A stretch of DNA of 64,000 nt from Macrosoma leucophasiata (taxonomy: Eukaryota; Arthropoda; Insecta; Lepidoptera; Hedylidae): positions 1,061,501 to 1,125,500 of the forward strand of contig JAWQUS010000004.1 in NCBI GenBank assembly GCA_036365455.1, given 5' to 3'. Each line of letters begins with the position of its first letter. Within the stretch, counting starts at the first letter, position 1. The notes beneath the pieces are model-generated. The model made no database searches. It had not been told where the DNA came from and saw only the letters and a list, made by a program, of their open reading frames with translations. The translations under genes were made by a program, and so were the position numbers. This document shows, piece after piece, positions 1-9,350 of the stretch.

Positions 1-139
1 CCCGGAGATGTCAACAGGCTCGCCACATGTTACATGGGCCAAAACGTAACCGGCGAATCGTGGGTGTTTGCATGTATGCTTGAATGCATGCATTCACCTC
101 TGCCTACCCCTTCGGGGATTACAGGCGTGAAGTTACGTT
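1..139 (+). repeat. SINE-A, 3' part
   Basis: The 3' two-fifths of the SINE-A family, cut by the window edge. It shares the block from CCCGGAGATG through the short palindrome CCCCTTCGGGG and the terminal GAAGTTACGTT with the near-complete copies at 3439-3752 and 50026-50341. It holds no coding sequence. Confidence 0.85.
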
Positions 140-1062
140 ACGTTATGAAGTTACGTAATTATATTTATAATAGGATCGAGCAAAAAAATAAACTAACGTA
201 TTAAACTGTATGCGTTATTATATTTAACAAAAGAATAAGCTATTTATTTACAGTAACCTTAAAATAAATAACACTTTCATTAAAACTAAGAGAGGCAAAA
301 AGAGTACGATCGATCATTACTAAAAAGAAGTCAGCCATTTAAATAATATTTTATTTAATTACAAGTAGAAAAAATATCCTCTACGTACTGAGCTCAAAAC
401 TGCAATAATAACAATGTCACTATAGTTGAAAAACGTTACAAGGCGAAATAAAACACAATAGCATATCCGACACACAAATAACAGTAAGAAAATGCAATAA
501 CGTCAACCACAACGCACCGCGTCCCATCGACGCATCAAAGAGCTTTACTAAACACGATTTATTACACTATTAACGCACGCGGTAAAGAAAATATTGAGTA
601 AATGGGTGATTGAGCAGCCGTTTCTATAATGACGGTCATTAAGATTCTATGATCTTTGATATATAACGGTTTTCGAGCATAATTATCGGCGTGGCTAAAG
701 TAAACAGGATTTCTTATTTCACCAGGTTCTCCTAATAAACTAATGAAGACAAGTTGTTAACTTCCCTATTGCCTGTATTACTTGAAGTGCCTTAGATATT
801 GCTTGTATAATTTATTTGCACGTTTTAGTGTTGTACGAGCTATGCCTCGTCCAACTGTTTACCTTTGCACCTCAATATATCATAATTTAGCATAAGTCAT
901 CCATTTGCACCTATAATTCCTATAATTCATAAAACCAAATCGACAGTTCGCATTTCACCGCCGCATCGCGTACTCATTTTTATTCACTTCACTAATTTAG
1001 CATTTAATTTCACTTTATTATTAATTTTATATTAAACTTTTTACAATTTAACTAGCATTTCA
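140..1062. other. AT-rich unique sequence, no feature seen
   Basis: I see no open frame with recognisable content, no tRNA-like block and no copy of the window's repeat families here. It is probably intronic if the minus-strand exon at 23 kb is read correctly. Confidence 0.5.
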
Positions 1063-1116
1063 CTCAATCCATCCCAAGGTCCATACGCACTCGTATGGAC
1101 CTTGGGATGGATTGAG
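1063..1116. repeat. Perfect 24-bp hairpin
   Basis: Arms 1063-1086 and 1093-1116 are perfect reverse complements around a 6-base loop (GCACTC). The arms are moderately GC-rich, unlike the surrounding AT-rich DNA. It could be a foldback remnant or a structured RNA; nothing in the flanks decides which. Confidence 0.9.
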
Positions 1117-1546
1117 AAGTGAATATACAGGAGAATCTCATTCTTAAGCGGGCTACTTCTACCTGCGACAGGGACAATCTAGAGTGCATGAAGGTCATGG
1201 CGATGTCGGGAGGAACTCTACACTTCGAAATTGCCCCTGCTTGCACCTGCACTCATCACAATTAAGGTGGCAATTAAATCATCCCCACACTTATAGATTG
1301 CCCCCAAGGCACGTGTATAAGTAGCCCGCATGAAGCCAAAAAAATAATCAATACCTATTTCACAATCGAATTACAAAATAAAGTTTTTTAGACAAATACT
1401 TCATATCGAAAGCAAGAAATGCTTTTACAATATATGGTGTTTAGTAATACAATAATTATTTAGTGATATTCAAATGACAACAGCTTCAAAACAAGTTGTG
1501 TGACAGTATTGTATAAGACACAACAGACAAAAACGTTTTGATATAT

Positions 1547-2805
1547 TAGGTTGGGGAAAAAGTTTCTTCGCATTTTTTAAGATAGTTTATTTAAATTTAA
1601 CTAAAGTATGTATGTACCATTTTGTTCGATAACCTTTTGCCATCTTGTAGGTAGGGACATGATCCCATTGCTATAAAAATTTTGGGACTTCTCATCAAAA
1701 TACCGCGACAAGTGGATTTGGCAGTCCTCTCGTGATGTTAACCTAACATTGCATAAATAATTCTGAAGAGACCGAAACAGGTAGAAATCTGAAGGTGCAA
1801 GGTCAGGACTATACGGCGGATGCATTAACACCTCCCAGCTAAACTCTCTTAATTTTTGCTGAGTGGCTATAGATGTGTGAGGTCTAGCGTTATCATGATG
1901 AAACACCACACCCCTTCTGTTGATCAATTCCGGCCGCTTTCTCTCAACTTCTTGCTTTAATCTCATCAGTTGTTCGCAGTAGAGTTCAGAATCGATAGTC
2001 CTGCCTGGTGGTAATAGCTCATAATGAATAATGCCCTTCCAATCCCACCACACACACAACATCACCTTATTGCGAGTTAACCCGGGTTTCGCCACAGTCT
2101 GTAAAGCCTGACCGGACTTTGACCACGACCTTTTTCGCACGTTCTTGTCGTACGTGATCCACTTTTCATCACCAGTTATCGGCTTCTTCAAAAATGATTC
2201 GGTTTCATTACGTCGTAATAAAGAATCACAAATGAGTACACGGTTCATTAGGTTTCTTTCAGTGAGCTCGTGAGGTACCCAAATATCGAGCTTTTTTTTG
2301 TACCCAGCTTTTTTCAAATGCGCCAAAACTGTTTTGTGATCAATTCTCAGTTCTTCAGCTACGTCGTAACTACTGATATGTCGATCTTGCTCCACTTTTT
2401 CAAAAATGGCATCCATTTTATCCGTAATAGGGCGACCCGAGCGAGGTGCATCTTTGACATCAAAATTTCCGTATTGAAAACGCTTAAACCAAATTTGTGC
2501 TACTCTCACAGACACTGCACTAGGTCCATAAACATCGCACATTTTTTTCGCTGCTTGCGTTGCATTTTTTCCTTTTTTGTAGTAAAATTTTAAAATGTAT
2601 CGAATTTCTTCATTAGATTCACTCATCTTGACAGTACGAAAAACAAATTAAAATCACACATTTGCCTAATTTGAATTTGGAATTATGTTCTTTAAAATTT
2701 TAACTTTCAATGATACCAAAACCAGCCAGATACAAATACTACAGCCAAAGAGATTTTATTACAAGTTTATACATACTATAATGCGAAAAGACTTTTTCCC
2801 CAACC

Positions 2806-2807
<2 letters not shown>
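1547..2807 (-). mobile_element. mariner-family DNA transposon, near-intact
   Basis: The ends are imperfect terminal inverted repeats beginning GGTTGGGGAAAAAGT (about 27 bp, three mismatches by eye), each bordered by TA, the target duplication typical of Tc1/mariner. The interior holds one uninterrupted transposase frame on the minus strand plus a roughly 180-base 5' leader. Element length of about 1.26 kb is normal for mariner. The right end abuts a TA microsatellite, a natural TA target. It is much better preserved than other elements in the window, which suggests a recent insertion. Confidence 0.95.
1601..2626 (-). CDS. mariner transposase (DD34D), full length
   Basis: The product is a 341-residue cut-and-paste transposase acting on the flanking inverted repeats in the nucleus. 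Visible parts: an N-terminal helix-turn-helix region (about residues 1-110, with WFKRFQYGNFD and a GRP linker), then the catalytic core with TGDEKW (first Asp), HHDNARPH (second Asp) and PYSPDLAPSDFYLF. Exactly 34 residues separate the second Asp from the Asp of APSD, so the DD34D triad of mariner is complete. The frame has no stop or shift and the length matches the family (about 340-350), so it may be functional or very recently active. The ATG follows a leader that is nearly identical in the second mariner at 44399. Confidence 0.95.
   Translation of the reverse strand: MSESNEEIRYILKFYYKKGKNATQAAKKMCDVYGPSAVSVRVAQIWFKRFQYGNFDVKDAPRSGRPITDKMDAIFEKVEQDRHISSYDVAEELRIDHKTVLAHLKKAGYKKKLDIWVPHELTERNLMNRVLICDSLLRRNETESFLKKPITGDEKWITYDKNVRKRSWSKSGQALQTVAKPGLTRNKVMLCVWWDWKGIIHYELLPPGRTIDSELYCEQLMRLKQEVERKRPELINRRGVVFHHDNARPHTSIATQQKLREFSWEVLMHPPYSPDLAPSDFYLFRSLQNYLCNVRLTSREDCQIHLSRYFDEKSQNFYSNGIMSLPTRWQKVIEQNGTYIL

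Positions 2808-2850
<43 letters not shown>
2808..2850. repeat. (TA)n microsatellite
   Basis: A nearly pure TA dinucleotide run directly beside the mariner right end. It may be the pre-existing TA-rich target. Confidence 0.9.
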
Positions 2851-2851
<1 letters not shown>

Positions 2852-3026
2852 GTGTTTATAATCATTTCATTTTTGCAGGCGCTTTTCACGTCATGAAGTG
2901 GAAATAAAGCATGCAATTCTCAATGATGGTAAGTAAGACCTACTGTAGCCTATAAACATTCACATAAAAACCTGAAATTTAATGTAAATAATCTTAAAAT
3001 CTAAAAGTTATATTATCTGTTCCAGG

Positions 3027-3325
3027 AATTACAAGGTCTAGGTGGTAGAACTCCAGTGACAGAGTTCGCAGGCGTAGGTACCACCGCATTACCCAATATA
3101 CTATCATTTACTTGCCGCTAAATGACAGTATTCAGCACTATCGTGCTATCGTGTGCCGGTTAGGTAATAATGTACGGCCCTATAATTTCCGGCACAGAGG
3201 CATAACACCTTAGGCCTCAGAAGTGGTAACGCATCTGCATTTTGACCCCAGGTCTTTGTGTGGGTGTCTATAGGCTGCAGTCATCACTTAACATCAATGT
3301 GAACTGCAAGAAATTACAAGGTCTA
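3027..3325 (+). repeat. SINE-B with 14-bp target duplication
   Basis: SINE-B body at 3041-3311, starting GGTGGTAGAACTCCAGTGAC and running to GTGAACTGCA. It is flanked by identical copies of AATTACAAGGTCTA at 3027-3040 and 3312-3325, a target duplication of the size made by target-primed reverse transcription. The last part of the family (GCATGCTTGTTTGCCAC plus A-run) is absent, yet the duplication lies directly at the cut, so the insertion itself seems to have lacked the usual tail. Confidence 0.9.
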
Positions 3326-3438
3326 CTAATACTATACATACTACCTTCTGAAAGTAATACGATAGCACTGAATTTTGCTTTAGCGGTAAGTAAATGGCCT
3401 TTACTCTTTGTTATCAGTTTGTAAAGGAGAAATAACTT

Positions 3439-3752
3439 AACTGCCTCAGTAGCGTAGTGGTAGCAGGCCACTACTATTACGCTGGAGGTCCTGGGTTCGA
3501 TTCCCGGGTCGGGGGATATTAGAGATAACGGTTTAAAATCCTTTATCTCTGCTTCTATTGGGATTTTTCCATTTTCTGGAAGTTTCCCAGTACCCCGGAG
3601 TTTGGTAATGTGCCCGGAGATGGCAACAGGTTCGCCACCTGTTACATGGGCCAAAAACGTAACCGGCGAGTCGTGGGTGTTTGCATGTATGATTGAATGC
3701 ATGCATTTGCCTCTGCCTACCCCTTCGGGGATTACAGGCGTGAAGTTACGTT
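3439..3752 (+). repeat. SINE-A, near full length, tRNA-derived head
   Basis: The head is tRNA-like: TAGCGTAGTGG fits the pol III box A, and GGTTCGATTCC is a perfect box B inside a T-arm (CCTGGGTTCGATTCCCGGG). The body of about 240 bases follows, with CCCGGAGATGGCAACAGG and the terminal GAAGTTACGTT. Related AAAGGAGA runs lie near both ends and may be a degraded target duplication. Confidence 0.9.
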
Positions 3753-4463
3753 AAAGGAGATATGAGACATTCTACTGATATACTTTTTACGTAAGTTTAT
3801 TACATTTAGTTTTATCTTAGTGATATTCTTGACTTTACATATATTTTTTATCTTGTTTGACATGTATATCAATTGTTGTTCACTTTAATTTATTTTGTTT
3901 GTTTTTGACGTGTCCTAAGAGGTGCCTGTCACCCTAAATGAATAAATGAGTTTCTGATTCAGATTCTGATTCTGCCTCCGTACGCAAGCTCTATCACTGG
4001 TACTCTACTACAAATTAGGGTTGCTAAGGATTCCTCTTCCTCTTCCTCATAATGAGGAAGTTCCGCAATACTTTGGGTTCCTCAACCGTTTCCGCATCCT
4101 CAAAAATTAAAATAAAAAATCCTCTTCCGCTACCGCTTCCTCAAAATTTAAGAGGAATTTATGAGGAATTTTGTTGCGCATGCGCGTCGCGTATCGATGG
4201 CAACGTACACGCCGCAGCGCGGTGCCAGGCCGAACAGGCGAGCGAGACCTTCCCACCCGCCATCGGCGCTGTTCCTTGATTGTTTGTTTTAATTTTATTG
4301 ACATACATTATTTTGTTTATACGCGTACTCAACTTAAAAAATCGAAATATTCGGGGCTTTACAGAACTGTATCTTTACAATACGATAGGTATTCTCTTTC
4401 TCTTTCCTATCAAATGTACCAGCAAACGACTTTTTAGCAATGCTGTATTGGTATATGATGAGC

Positions 4464-4723
4464 TATAAAACCGGTTTAACTTTTAAAACACTCGCGTTTA
4501 ACACTCATTTCACTCATTTTACGAACCGGGTCGTGACGCGATATAGATATTGGGTAAAAACACTTTTTACCTTTATTTCGACGTTTCGACTCGTCAGTTT
4601 GTCCGCGACCACGGCTTGTGCAACCGAGTCGAAACGTCGGAATAAAGGTAAAAAGTGTTTTTACCCAATATCTATATCGCGTCACGACCCGGTTCGTAAA
4701 ATGAGTGAAATATAAAACCGGTT
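4464..4723. mobile_element. PLE-like foldback insertion with 13-bp target duplication
   Basis: Arms 4507-4593 and 4625-4711 are 87-bp reverse complements with one mismatch, around a 31-base loop. The unit 4477-4710 is flanked by direct copies of TATAAAACCGGTT (4464-4476, 4711-4723). The arm contains CGAAACGTCGG, and the loop side contains GCGACCACGG; both recur in the Penelope-like terminal repeats elsewhere in the window. I read it as two inverted Penelope-type terminal repeats inserted as one unit. The low divergence between arms suggests it is young. Confidence 0.75.
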
Positions 4724-4929
4724 GTTGGGGAAACAGCGTCCAAATATTTTTTTATAAAAATTAACCTCCTTGTTTAAAATAAATTTCGATTAATAGTATT
4801 CAATTCTTTTATTTTGATTAATAATATTCGACTTAAATACCTAATTAACAAAGAAATAAAGACTGCATTCTTATTTTCATTTCAATTCCTAAATGAAATT
4901 GTGTCATTCACTCATCTTTTTTTTTGGTG

Positions 4930-6115
4930 TGGGTGTGTTTTTTTTATGTCTGTAGGTTGACAGACAAGCAGACGGGCCACTTGATGGAAAGTGGTCACCG
5001 TCGCCTATGAACATTTGCAACACCAGGGGAGTTGCCAACGCGCTGCCAGCCCTGAAAGACTCCTTTGACGCCATTTTTGAAGAACCTCTTAATGTAGCAC
5101 CTAGGGAACACCTCAGAGGGAAGTTCGTTCCACAATTTACACATTCTGGGCAAGAACGAACGTGAAAACCGCACCGTTGAGCACTGCCAGGTGTCCAGTC
5201 GGTGTGGGTGGAACTTTTCTCTTCGGCGGGTAGTACGTTGTAGGAAAATAGATGGTAGCACCATGTCAAACACTTCAGCAGAGCACTCACCATTGTAGAG
5301 ACGGTACAACACCCACATACTCCCAATATCTCTGCGTAGGCTCAGATGTTCGAGCCTGTCAGTAAGTCCTGAATCGTTAACAATACGAACGGCGCGTTTT
5401 TGTAGGGAATCAAGTGGAACAAGCTAGTATTTGGGGGCTCCCGCCCCCAAATGAGTATGAGTAGTAGTAGCTGCCCCGAAGTGAAAGTGAATACTGCCTG
5501 GCTTTGTTAAGCACCCCTAGCTTTATGCATGCCAACTTGGTCTTACACTCAATGTGACTCCCGAATTGCACTTCGTTCGATATGTTAACGCCCAGGATAC
5601 AGATACTCTTACCAACGGCGATCGGAATGCCCTGGAACTGTGGTGCTACAATGCATGGCGTTTTTTTAGCGGTGAACGTGCAGACTTGTGTCCTCGAGGG
5701 GTTGAACTGCATTAAATTAAGTCAACCCCAATCCGAGACCCGCTCCAGAGAGTGCTCGATTTCAGACACAAGTCTAGTCCTTCTTTCCTCGATAATTGTC
5801 CGAGAGGCATTTGCACGGCTAGTGTAGTGTGCATATCCCGTACTATAATCGGTATAGCAATGAAAATTGGAGTTTTGCTCCAACATTTCATTGATGTGGA
5901 AGAAAAAGCGTGGGAGATAGCACAGAGCCTTGCGGCACACCAGCGTTGATAGGTAGTCTGTCAGCGTTGACCGTCAACTAAGACTTGTATTTAACGCTCA
6001 GACAGAAAGCTGGCTGTCCAGTTGCATAGCCTCTCGGGAAGACCGTAGGATGGAAGTTTCGCGAGAAGTGCCCTGTGCCAGACCCGGTCAAAGGCCTAAA
6101 CAATGTCGTTCTGTA
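4930..6115 (-). pseudogene. 5'-truncated non-LTR retrotransposon, reverse transcriptase remnant
   Basis: Read on the minus strand, several frames join into the 3' half of a non-LTR reverse transcriptase. In order: a remnant at 6115-5950 (CNWTASFLSER-like), then LHINEMLEQ and a palm motif degraded from YADDSTG to YTDYSTG (about 5870), thumb sequence (LNLMQFNPSRTQVCTFTAKK, 5700), and a C-terminal domain (RFSRSFLPR.CKLWNELPSEVFPRCY, 5150). The tail ends in a T-run at 4931 (an A-run on its own strand). Stops, frame changes and an internal deletion near 5440 make it non-functional. The clade is probably within the Jockey/CR1 group. Confidence 0.85.
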
Positions 6116-6269
6116 GATATGTCACTGAACTCGTCCTTAACTGCCGGACCAATTTTGATGATTCTTTATCGTATGTGTTTTGAGAATGGTTTAGATTTTA
6201 GATTCATAGTAAAAATAATTAAAAAAGCATTTTGTAGTGGACCAACCACTACAAATTTTTTTTATATAT

Positions 6270-6313
6270 ATATATACTTAGTTAGGTAGCTATCTACCTA
6301 ACTAAGTATATAT
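6270..6313. repeat. Hairpin, 20-bp arms
   Basis: Arms 6270-6289 and 6294-6313 are perfect reverse complements around a 4-base loop; the core arm reads ACTTAGTTAGGTAG. It sits just beyond the 5' end of the LINE remnant. Confidence 0.85.
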
Positions 6314-6384
6314 TTATATAAAAAAACAAGACAGCGGAGTTTAGGTTGGGTCCGCTAGTATTTATATCTTCGTATCATCCTCTT

Positions 6385-6745
6385 CTCATCTTTCTGTAGC
6401 GCGCAAGGTCTCCCGGCTGGTGTAGAACGCAAGCGATCTACTCGATTAAGCGATACGGATGCGGTCGGGTGTGTGACGGGTGACCACTAGTGGCAAATTA
6501 AAATGCGCATTTTCGTGCTTTGGAGAGCAGGACGCCGACGGTCCCGGTTGCTGTCTACAGATAGCAGTCGTTATACCTTGTCGGAGGCTTTATGGGCAGT
6601 TTGAAAACATCCAACAGCGGGTTGGCCACTAACCCTTGCAAGTAACTCCACCAACCCGCATTTGAGCAGCGTGGTGGAGTAAGCTCCAGACCTCCTATCA
6701 AGAAGAGGAGAGACTCGTGACCAGTAGTGGGACGTTTCAAGGGTT
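6385..6745 (+). repeat. SINE with 5S-rRNA-like head and LINE-like tail
   Basis: The segment GATCTACTCGATTAAGCGAT followed by GCGGTCGGGTGTGTGACGGG and TGACCACT resembles the 3' half of 5S rRNA (internal promoter box C area) as I remember it. It is followed by a LINE-type tail with GAGCAGCGTGGTGGAG and CAGTAGTGGGACGT. The second copy at 58590-58805 is closer to 5S (GGGCGCGGT, GATGGGTGACCGCT). A 5S-derived head fused to a LINE tail defines the SINE3 class in other animals. The assignment rests on recollection of the 5S sequence. Confidence 0.6.
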
Positions 6746-7167
6746 GCTATTATTATTATGTCATCTGCTTCCTCTTCCTCTTCCTCATAAAAATATCCTC
6801 TTCCTCATCCGCATCCTCTAAATTGGCGCATCACCATTCCTCTTCCTCCTCCTCTTCCTCATAATCACTTCCTCAACAACCCTACTACAAATATGCTGAA
6901 GAGCATCCTCACTTTTAAATATTATCGTATTGTCTTGTCTGCATAATAATAATACTTTAAACGTATCAAAGACAACGGACGTAGTAATTAACATAAGACA
7001 GGCGGTAATCCGCTCCGTGATTTATAATCGGTCGCCATGATTAAAGCTGAGCCCATGGGAGCTTCACTGCTGTTATTAAATTTATTCTTATACGTCTATT
7101 AGTAATTTCATAACGCCTGCATTTCTTCGAAGGGTAGGCAGAGGTGTATTACGTGTGTTCAGGGAAA

Positions 7168-7221
7168 TACGTTTTTTAGAGTTACGTACCTCAAAAGAGG
7201 TACGTTACTCTAAAAAACGTA
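7168..7221. repeat. Hairpin, 24-bp arms
   Basis: Arms 7169-7192 and 7197-7220 are reverse complements with one mismatch around AAAA. The arm begins ACGTTTTTTAGAGT. Confidence 0.85.
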
Positions 7222-7254
7222 GCGAACGACTCACGGACTTAAAGTTCCGTACCA

Positions 7255-7960
7255 TCTATACATATAATAAAACAGTAAAATCCGCGTGTCTGTACATTGT
7301 ATATATTTACGAAAAACCAATTCGGGGCGATGTTAAAATAGTATTAGAACACTTTTCAATGATTTTAAAATGTTTTGTCTGTCTGTTTGTCCCTTTGTCC
7401 AGGCTAATCTCCGAAGAGACTGGACGGATTCGAATGAAACTTTTTGTGGTGTATAGATACTAAGCCTGGCCAACATTAAGGCTACTTTTTACTGCGGGAA
7501 AATCACTCATTCCTACGGGAATCTCTACATTTAATTTCATTTTCCTGTACAAATAGTCCGTATCTATCAAACCTTTGACACATTATTTCATTGTGAGGCA
7601 ATACGAAGTTTGCCGAGTCACCTAGTTATATATAAAAAATGGCAGAAACATACGTATATTGTATGAGAGCCCCCCAAAAATATTTATTTTATTTGAATTT
7701 AATTATTTAATATATAACTAAATATAATGTGAATATTTCTTGAGTCTATCTGTTACCGTTACACGTTTGTTGTATGGGTGCCCCCCTCAAATATATATTT
7801 TTTGTTTTTAATTTTTGTTGATATTGCGGCAACAGAAATACATTACCTGTGAACATTTTGACGCTCTAATGATCATAGTTCATAAGATACAGCCTGGTGA
7901 CAAACGGACGGATAGCGGAGTAATAACAAGGTCCAAAAGACATGCAAAAAAGGAAAGTAA
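7255..7960. repeat. Family J LINE-tail-like repeat
   Basis: AT-rich, non-coding repeat with GTCTGTCTGTTTGTCC near the left. The later part (GCGGCAACAGAAATAC, then AAGATACAGCCTGGTGACAAACGGACGG) recurs at about 62030-62450. CTGT/ACAG-rich blocks of this kind are common in the untranslated ends of lepidopteran LINEs; no protein remnant is visible here. Confidence 0.5.
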
Positions 7961-8014
7961 AAAACGGCATTATCAAAAATCGATTAATAAATTTACATTT
8001 TTATAGATTCAAGA

Positions 8015-8526
8015 CCAATAAACATAATATATTTTCTATGCAACTGGCGATTTTGAGTGATTCTAGTAGCTCTAAAAACGTGTTATGCAAATTAAACGAT
8101 ATTAATATTGATCAGAATCTAATACATGTGGGAGTTTCATCCTAACACATAGAGCAACACGGGTCACCGGCCGCGGCAGACCGGAGGGAAGAAGCCCTAT
8201 GCAGGCTTTCCCCTCTGTCAAGATACAAGAACAAGTGTGCCTATGCCTGTCGCCGAGATGTTTGAATGTGTGCGTGAAATTGTTCATGTATTTTGTTAAA
8301 GTCAAGGTGTGAGTTTCGTAACAATAGACGATTTTTCTAGTGTGTGTATGTCACACGTATTTAAAAACTATGGCTACTTCCCTCCGGTCCGCAGCGGCCG
8401 ATGGCCCGTGTTGCTCTATGTCCTAACAGATTGATGTCATAATCACCACTACAGAAAAACAACAAGAAAACTTTTCTAGGATCCAGACAGTTTAGTCTAG
8501 ATAGAATCTTGATAGTTTGAAATCTA
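8015..8526 (-). pseudogene. LINE endonuclease remnant split by a MITE
   Basis: On the minus strand, 8526-8427 encodes a piece ending SGDYDINLL, and 8140-8015 resumes with a stretch resembling DETPTCIRF. Together they correspond to GDFNINLLEETPTTVRF of the endonuclease domain in the LINE at 12183-14027. The two halves are separated by the TTAA-type MITE at 8146-8421. GDxNINLL is the metal-site motif of the APE-type endonuclease. The pieces are short and decayed; this is a related but diverged LINE. Confidence 0.65.
8141..8426. mobile_element. MITE-D copy 1 (piggyBac-type target)
   Basis: Element 8146-8421 has inverted ends CACATAGAGCAACACGGG and CCCGTGTTGCTCTATG, with further inverted homology around GGCCGCGGC. 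It is flanked by CCTAA on both sides (8141-8145, 8422-8426). Sister copies have exact TTAA flanks, so I read CTAA as a variant TTAA target. No coding capacity. Confidence 0.85.
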
Positions 8527-8776
8527 AACGTAATTTTTCCTCTGTAATCTTCGGTGGAATAATATGAGGTAAATGCATGCATTGAAGCAGCATACACGCA
8601 AAGTATGTGTAGGTAGCGATCCTGTTGGAGGTACTGGGACAGTTTCAAAAAATGAAAAAAATGCAATAAAAGCAGAGATTAAGGATTTTACAACGTTATC
8701 TCTGATAGCCGGACCTGGGAATCGAACCCAAAGCGGAGCAGTAGTGGCCTGCTACCACGAGACTACTGAGGCAGTT
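8527..8776 (-). repeat. SINE-A, internally deleted
   Basis: Reverse-complement copy of SINE-A. The tRNA-like head is at the right (GGGAATCGAACCC is box B reversed; CTACTGAGGCAGTT is the 5' start). The middle is partly deleted compared with 50026-50341. Confidence 0.85.
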
Positions 8777-8806
8777 GCAATACAATCACCCATTTACCTA
8801 CATCAT

Positions 8807-9145
8807 CATCATCACTCCAGTCGAAAGATATCCACAGCTGGACAAAGCCTTCCCAAAGACGCCCACAACATTGTTATGCGGCATTAGGGGAATATATGCC
8901 ATACTCGCCACACTTGGCAACTTGGCAGGCGGATTGGCGATCGTAGTGGCGGTAGTTTTATTGCGATACGTTGCTGCCCATCCCGCGTTGTTATTTTACA
9001 ACCGTCCTATTGGAATGGTTAGACCGTCATTGATCGGTTGACTGGCTGCACTAGTAGAAGAATTCTCTTCAAGTAGAATAATATTCTTCGGCTAGTGAAC
9101 GTTGGGGTAGCTACACCCCGACGCCAGGACCACCAATTACATATT
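8807..9145 (-). repeat. Family H, RTE-type LINE 3' end with (GAT)n tail
   Basis: Read on the minus strand it runs from GGCGTCGGGGTGTAG to a tail of GGTG/GAT repeats (CATCATCATCATC on the plus strand at 8801-8813). Other copies: 22530-22748, 24633-24820, 25606-25815 and 34878-34990. Ending in a short tandem repeat rather than poly-A is typical of RTE-clade LINEs. No protein part is included. Confidence 0.65.
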
Positions 9146-9179
9146 GGTAGTTAACAATACTACACGTAGCAGCAAATGA

Positions 9180-9350
9180 TGTATGTATGTATCTTCACGC
9201 TAGGTTCCTAACGGAGTAGGCACAGAGTGTAGAGCGCCAGATAGCCCGACCCTGGCATACCTCTCATGCCTCGTCTACCTTCATCATTTTCTTCATACAT
9301 GCACGCCGATTCCTAAAACTTTTGACCATCAGTCAGAACTCGACCTATTT
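9180..9350 (-). pseudogene. RTE-like reverse transcriptase C-terminus and 3' end
   Basis: The minus strand matches the 3' portion of the copy at 17998-18262. It encodes the end of an RTE-type polyprotein (RNRRACM, then KVDEA.., in broken frames) and ends in a GTATGTAT tail reading CATACATA on the element strand. Non-functional fragment. Confidence 0.7.

Larger units (their letters stand above)
4016..6884. mobile_element. hAT-like composite element (2.87 kb)
   Basis: The left end reads TAGGGTTGCT and the right end, reverse-complemented, TAGGGTTGTT. Outside both lies the identical octamer CTACAAAT (4008-4015 and 6885-6892). An 8-bp duplication with TAGGGTTG-type ends is the pattern of hAT transposons. 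Subterminal parts on both sides are rich in CCTCTTCCTC runs. No hAT transposase is visible. The interior holds a foldback insert (4477-4710), a LINE remnant (4930-6115) and a 5S-like SINE (6385-6745), so it is a non-autonomous element enlarged by nested insertions. Confidence 0.65.

Noticed and set aside
2270..2593. 107-codon plus-strand frame
   Set aside because: It lies antisense within the mariner transposase and has no recognisable domain.
4440..4715. Frames on both strands with identical RYRYWVKTLFTF segments
   Set aside because: The identity is caused by the inverted repeat at 4507-4711, not by a protein.
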